The translations under genes were made by a program, and so were the position numbers. Below are positions 6,504 to 9,794 of a stretch of 9,794 nucleotides of DNA, piece by piece. The notes under the pieces were generated by a model that saw nothing but the letters and a program-made list of their open reading frames with translations, was not told where the DNA came from and made no database searches. Within the stretch, counting starts at the first letter, position 1. Every line of letters begins with the position of its first letter. This DNA is from JANNAT01 sp031384605. Its GTDB lineage: Bacteria; Pseudomonadota; Alphaproteobacteria; Rhodobacterales; Rhodobacteraceae. Location: assembly GCA_031384605.1 (NCBI GenBank), contig JANNAT010000043.1, forward strand, positions 1-9,794, given 5' to 3'.

Positions 6504-6537
6504 TTGACGCCCGCCCGCAGACTGGCCCATCTATAGC
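6504..6537 (+). promoter_or_regulatory. Possible promoter of the trp-moa operon
   Basis: In the 136-nt gap between the divergent deacetylase-like gene and trpG, TTGACG (6504-6509) is followed after 18 nt by CATCTA (6528-6533), overlapping TATAGC (6532-6537). The -35 is good and the -10 is ambiguous. CCTTGACGCC occurs twice, 39 bp apart (6502-6511 and 6541-6550). The untranslated leader would be only about 45 nt, leaving no room for a Trp-rich leader peptide with attenuator hairpins. Confidence 0.35.
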
Positions 6538-6583
6538 GTGCCTTGACGCCGCCTTCATCCCTTTTCCGACCGGACCCCGCAAG

Positions 6584-7171
6584 ATGCTTCTTCTGATCGA
6601 CAACTATGACAGCTTTACCTACAACCTTGTCCATTATCTGGGCGAGTTGGGCGCTGATGTGCGCGTGGTGCGCAATGATGCGATGTCTGTGCAAGAGGCG
6701 ATTGCGCTGCGACCCGAACTGATCGTGCTGTCGCCGGGGCCGTGTGACCCTGCACAGGCGGGGATTTGTGTGCCGCTGACGAAGGCGGCAGCTTCGATGG
6801 ACATTCCTTTGCTGGGGGTTTGTCTGGGCCATCAAACCATTGGTGAGGCGTTTGGCGGCGATGTGATCCGCTGCCACGAGATCGTGCATGGCAAGATGGG
6901 CGTGGTGCATCACGCGGGCGCAGGTATGTTCGCAGGGCTGCCCTCGCCGTTTCTGGCCACCCGGTATCATTCGCTAGTGGTGGATCGCACCACCCTGCCC
7001 GATTGTCTTGAAGTGACGGGCTGGCTGGAAGACGGCACCATCATGGGCCTGCGACACCGCGATAAACCGATCGAAGGCGTGCAGTTTCACCCCGAAAGCA
7101 TTGCATCCGAACATGGTCATCAACTTTTGCGCAATTTTCTGGATGCGGCAAAAGCCCGGGTTCTTGCATGA
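6584..7171 (+). CDS. trpG: Anthranilate synthase component II (glutamine amidotransferase)
   Basis: A 195-residue class I glutamine amidotransferase that passes ammonia from glutamine to the chorismate-binding subunit TrpE for anthranilate synthesis in the cytosol. Seen: IDNYDSFTYNLV (5-16), the oxyanion loop SPGPCDP (50-56), nucleophile Cys80 in GVCLGHQ, HGK (102-104), and the His169/Glu171 pair in VQFHPES. This sequence could also serve aminodeoxychorismate synthase (PabA), since the two are hard to tell apart; the trpD and trpC genes that follow favour TrpG. The reading frame is open further upstream, but homology begins at the ATG at 6584, which has only a weak ribosome site (GGA). It overlaps trpD by 4 nt (ATGA). 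No trpE is in the window. Confidence 0.95.
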   Translation: MLLLIDNYDSFTYNLVHYLGELGADVRVVRNDAMSVQEAIALRPELIVLSPGPCDPAQAGICVPLTKAAASMDIPLLGVCLGHQTIGEAFGGDVIRCHEIVHGKMGVVHHAGAGMFAGLPSPFLATRYHSLVVDRTTLPDCLEVTGWLEDGTIMGLRHRDKPIEGVQFHPESIASEHGHQLLRNFLDAAKARVLA

Positions 7172-8181
7172 GCGATATCTTACGCCCGCTGATCGCCATC
7201 GCCTGCGACCGCAGCCTGACGCGGGCTGAGGCCGAAGCAGCCTTTGGCGCGTTGTTCGAAGGCACCGCGACGCCCGCGCAAATGGGCGGCTTTTTGATGG
7301 CCCTGCGCACTCGGGGCGAAACGGTGGATGAATTCGCCGCCGCGGCCTTTGTGATGCGGTCTAAATGCCATGCGGTTGTGGCCCCGGCGGGTGCTATGGA
7401 TATCGTGGGCACCGGCGGTGACGGCAAAGGCACGCTGAACATCTCGACTGCGACGGCTTTTGTCACCGCAGGCGCAGGCGTGGTGGTGGCCAAACACGGC
7501 AACCGCAACCTGTCGTCCAAATCGGGCGCAGCCGATGCACTGACCGAGCTGGGCCTGAACGTGATGGTCGGCCCCGATGTGGTGGAACGGTGTTTGTCGC
7601 AGGCTGGCATCGGATTTATGATGGCCCCGATGCACCACCCCGCCATTCGCCATGTGATGCCGGTACGTGCCGAATTGGGCACCCGCACGATCTTTAACAT
7701 CCTTGGCCCGCTGACCAATCCGGCAGGGGTGACGCGGCAATTGACCGGTGCGTTCTCTGCCGCGCTGATCCGGCCGATGGCCGAAACCCTGCTGGCGCTG
7801 GGCACGGAAAAGGCATGGCTGGTACATGGCGGCGACGGCACGGATGAGATTTCCATCGCAGCACCTACCACCGTGGTTGCCGTCGAAAACGGCAAGTTGC
7901 GCGAATTTATCCTGCACCCCGAAGACGCAGGCCTGCCAGTGCATCCGTTTGAAGCGATCCTTGGCGGCACCCCAGCCGAGAACGCCGCGGCCTTCCGGGC
8001 ATTGCTGGACGGCGAAAAAGGTGCCTACCGCGATGCAGTTTTGTTCAACACCGCCGCGGCGCTGATGGTGGCTGACCGGGCCACAAACCTGAAAGAAGGG
8101 GTCGAAATGGCGCGCGCCTCGATTGATTCAGGTGCTGCAAAATCCAAAATCGCGGCGCTTGCGCGGTTAACCCATGCGTGA
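7168..8181 (+). CDS. trpD: Anthranilate phosphoribosyltransferase
   Basis: A 337-residue enzyme that transfers the phosphoribosyl group of PRPP to anthranilate, the second step of tryptophan synthesis. Seen in order: an alpha-helical N-domain, GTGGDG (81-86, PRPP binding), NIST (91-94), KHGNR (109-113), SSKSGAAD (116-123), GTRTIFNILGPLTNP (171-185), and the HGGDGTDE segment (220-227) whose Asp-Glu pair binds magnesium. Length is normal for the family. The ATG at 7168 overlaps the trpG stop (ATGA), so translational coupling is likely. KHGNRN differs slightly from the usual KHGNRA/S without touching known catalytic positions. All key residues are present, so it is expected to be active. Confidence 0.97.
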   Translation: MSDILRPLIAIACDRSLTRAEAEAAFGALFEGTATPAQMGGFLMALRTRGETVDEFAAAAFVMRSKCHAVVAPAGAMDIVGTGGDGKGTLNISTATAFVTAGAGVVVAKHGNRNLSSKSGAADALTELGLNVMVGPDVVERCLSQAGIGFMMAPMHHPAIRHVMPVRAELGTRTIFNILGPLTNPAGVTRQLTGAFSAALIRPMAETLLALGTEKAWLVHGGDGTDEISIAAPTTVVAVENGKLREFILHPEDAGLPVHPFEAILGGTPAENAAAFRALLDGEKGAYRDAVLFNTAAALMVADRATNLKEGVEMARASIDSGAAKSKIAALARLTHA

Positions 8182-8214
8182 CGCACGCCATAAAAATTTG
8201 ATCGGGCTGCCTTT

Positions 8215-9027
8215 ATGACCACCATTCTTGACCGCATCAAAGCCTATAAACTGGACGAAATCACCGCCCGCAAGGCCACGCGCGCGCTGTCAGAGGTGGA
8301 AGAAGCCGCGCGCCATGCGCCCAGCCCCCGCGGATTTGGCCGCGCTTTGGCGGATGCTGCAACCACAGGATACGGGTTGATCGCCGAGATCAAGAAAGCC
8401 AGCCCCTCCAAGGGTGTGATCCGCGCCGATTTCGACCCCCCCGCTCTTGCACGCAGCTACGAGATGGGCGGGGCCACCTGTTTATCGGTGCTGACCGACA
8501 CGCCATCCTTCCAGGGTGCCGATGCCTTTCTGACGGCGGCACATGCAGCGACGAAACTGCCCTGCCTGCGCAAGGATTTTTTGTATGACACCTATCAGGT
8601 CACAGAATCTCGCGCCCTGAACGCCGATTGCATCTTGATCATCATGGCATCTTTGTCGGATGCACAAGCGGCGGAACTGGAAGACGCGGCGCTGGGATGG
8701 CACATGGATGTGCTGATCGAGGTGCATGACCGCGCCGAATTGGACCGCGCCTTACGGTTGAAATCACCGCTGATCGGCATCAACAACCGCAATCTGCACA
8801 GCTTTGAGGTGACGTTGCAAACCACCCGCGATCTGGCCCGTCTTGTGCCTGCCGACCGGATGATCATTTCGGAATCCGGGCTGTTCACCCCCGCCGATCT
8901 GGCCGATGTCGCCCGCTATGGCGCGCGGTGTTTCCTGATTGGCGAGGCATTGATGCGCCAAGATGATGTGGCCGCCGCCACCCGCGCCATCCTTGCCAGC
9001 CCGCTGACATCGGAAGGTGGCGCATGA
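8215..9027 (+). CDS. trpC: Indole-3-glycerol phosphate synthase
   Basis: A 270-residue (beta/alpha)8 barrel that closes the indole ring of CdRP to indole-3-glycerol phosphate. All expected catalytic residues are visible: Glu58 and Lys60 in LIAEIKKASPSKG, Lys120 in LRKDF, Glu169 in LIEVHD, Asn190 in GINNRNL and Ser221 in ISESGL, with the phosphate site in the final FLIGEALM segment. There is no fused TrpF domain, so phosphoribosylanthranilate isomerase must be encoded elsewhere. It begins 33 nt after trpD, the only non-overlapping junction of the operon, with a weak GGGC-type ribosome site. Its stop overlaps the moaC start (ATGA). Confidence 0.97.
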   Translation: MTTILDRIKAYKLDEITARKATRALSEVEEAARHAPSPRGFGRALADAATTGYGLIAEIKKASPSKGVIRADFDPPALARSYEMGGATCLSVLTDTPSFQGADAFLTAAHAATKLPCLRKDFLYDTYQVTESRALNADCILIIMASLSDAQAAELEDAALGWHMDVLIEVHDRAELDRALRLKSPLIGINNRNLHSFEVTLQTTRDLARLVPADRMIISESGLFTPADLADVARYGARCFLIGEALMRQDDVAAATRAILASPLTSEGGA

Positions 9028-9509
9028 GCGATCCGGAACTGACCCATTTCGACGCGCAAGGCCATGCGCATATGGTCGATGTGTCGGGCAAGCCGGTAAC
9101 GGCCCGCATGGCCGTGGCGCGAGGTGCTGTGAAGATGACAGCGCAAACGCTGGCGCTGATCACCGAAGGCCGCGCCAAAAAGGGCGATGTTCTGGGCGTG
9201 GCGCGCCTTGCGGGCATCATGGCGGCCAAGAAAACCGCCGATCTGATCCCGCTATGCCATCCTTTGCCGATCACATCCGTGTCGCTTGATCTGCGGCCAG
9301 ATCCGGAATTACCGGGCATTGTGGTTGAAGCAACGGTGAAAACCGGAGGCCAAACCGGGGTGGAGATGGAGGCGCTGACGGCCGTGTCGGTAGCCTGCTT
9401 GACCGTTTACGACATGCTGAAGGCTGTCGAAAAATCCATGCGCATAACGGACATTACGCTTATATTGAAAGATGGCGGTAAATCAGGGCGTTACGAGGCG
9501 ATTTTATGA
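9024..9509 (+). CDS. moaC: Cyclic pyranopterin monophosphate synthase
   Basis: A 161-residue MoaC, which together with the radical-SAM enzyme MoaA converts GTP to cyclic pyranopterin monophosphate, the first intermediate of molybdenum cofactor. Seen: HMVDVSGK (16-23), KKGDV with Lys53, KKTADLIPLCHPL with His79, TGVEMEALTAVSVA (111-124), and VYDMLKAVEK with Asp130 and Lys133, ending GGKSGRY. These correspond to Lys51, His77, Asp128 and Lys131 of the E. coli protein. The TGKTG motif reads GGQTG here, a mild variant. The gene overlaps both neighbours by 4 nt (trpC upstream, moeA downstream), tying Moco synthesis to the trp operon. moaA is not in the window. Confidence 0.97.
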   Translation: MSDPELTHFDAQGHAHMVDVSGKPVTARMAVARGAVKMTAQTLALITEGRAKKGDVLGVARLAGIMAAKKTADLIPLCHPLPITSVSLDLRPDPELPGIVVEATVKTGGQTGVEMEALTAVSVACLTVYDMLKAVEKSMRITDITLILKDGGKSGRYEAIL

Positions 9510-9794
9510 TCACGGTTGAAGAAGCGCTTGCCCGCGTCTTTGCCCTTGTCCGCCCGTTGACCACTGAAATGGTGCCCCTCCTGCGTGCCAATGGCCGCAA
9601 TATGCCCGGCCCTGCAATCGCAAACAGGGATCAACCCCCGTTTCCCGCCTCTGCAATGGATGGCTACGCTGTAAATGGCATGGCAACACCCGGAGCGATC
9701 TTTACCATAATCGGCGAAGCAGGCGCAGGCCATGCCTTCACCGCCGCCCTTGGGCCTGGCGAGGCGATTCGTATCTTTACGGGCGCCCCTGTTC
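9506..9794 (+). CDS. moeA: Molybdopterin molybdenumtransferase, N-terminal part (cut by window end)
   Basis: The first 96 codons of MoeA, which inserts molybdenum into adenylylated molybdopterin. The frame starts with the ATG at 9506, overlapping the moaC stop (ATGA), and reads MITVEEALARVFALVRPLTT. It contains the hallmark QPPFPASAMDGYAV (43-56), followed by RIFTGAPV (89-96), where the window stops. The frame is open with no stop, so it is incomplete only because the sequence ends; family proteins are about 390-410 residues. Confidence 0.93.
   Translation, partial: MITVEEALARVFALVRPLTTEMVPLLRANGRNMPGPAIANRDQPPFPASAMDGYAVNGMATPGAIFTIIGEAGAGHAFTAALGPGEAIRIFTGAPV

Noticed and set aside
6122..6583. 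Upstream extension of the trpG frame, adding about 150 residues
   Set aside because: It overlaps the oppositely oriented deacetylase-like gene and the promoter region; the protein family begins at the ATG at 6584.
6538..6583. Search for a trp leader peptide and attenuator before trpG
   Set aside because: There is no short frame with tandem Trp codons and no terminator-antiterminator pair; the leader is too short.
7041..7970. 309-codon open frame on the minus strand
   Set aside because: It lies opposite trpG/trpD, whose motifs are complete; no recognisable domain and no ribosome site.
1..9794. Mobile element, prophage, CRISPR, toxin-antitoxin or defence system
   Set aside because: No transposase or integrase, no regularly spaced repeats, no tRNA attachment site; codon and base use are uniform across the genes.

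Overview
The window looks like chromosomal DNA from an alphaproteobacterium of the Rhodobacteraceae/Roseobacter type. The reasons are the high G+C content, a GTG/ATG start mix with AGGG-type ribosome sites, the order trpG-trpD-trpC-moaC-moeA, an rRNA-leader-like segment of the roseobacter style, and an intergenic repeat whose hairpin plus 'ACTCC...GGAGT' signature I associate with this family. Assignment to a genus is not possible from this sequence.

Left part (1-3191), all leftward. A ureohydrolase (agmatinase/guanidino-acid hydrolase type) is followed by a YtcJ-type amidohydrolase. Beyond their 3' end lie a strong promoter and the first ~250 nt of what I read as a pre-rRNA leader with a boxA, pointing off the left edge toward a 16S rRNA gene that is not in the window. 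The ureohydrolase and amidohydrolase are separated by an 84-nt repeat-like spacer and probably form a small nitrogen-scavenging unit of unknown substrate.

Middle (3192-4779). A divergent intergenic region holds a ~100-bp inverted-repeat element directly in front of a bactofilin gene. This is followed by a separate crotonase-fold gene (ECHDC3-like) that lacks both catalytic glutamates of classical enoyl-CoA hydratase. It converges, with only 18 nt between stops, on a leftward gene for a membrane-anchored 'divergent polysaccharide deacetylase' protein with a very long Ala/Pro-rich linker (4780-6447).

Right part (6448-9794), rightward. A compact operon encodes trpG, trpD and trpC (tryptophan synthesis from chorismate/anthranilate), then moaC and the start of moeA (molybdenum cofactor synthesis). 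Three of the four junctions are 4-nt ATGA overlaps, so the two pathways are likely transcribed together and partly translationally coupled. moeA runs off the right edge.

No mobile element, tRNA, CRISPR or complete rRNA gene was found. The window is mostly ordinary core chromosome. The least-explained pieces are the two intergenic repeat elements (about 2099-2171 and 3316-3416), the second of which can form mutually exclusive hairpins inside the probable bactofilin 5' UTR.
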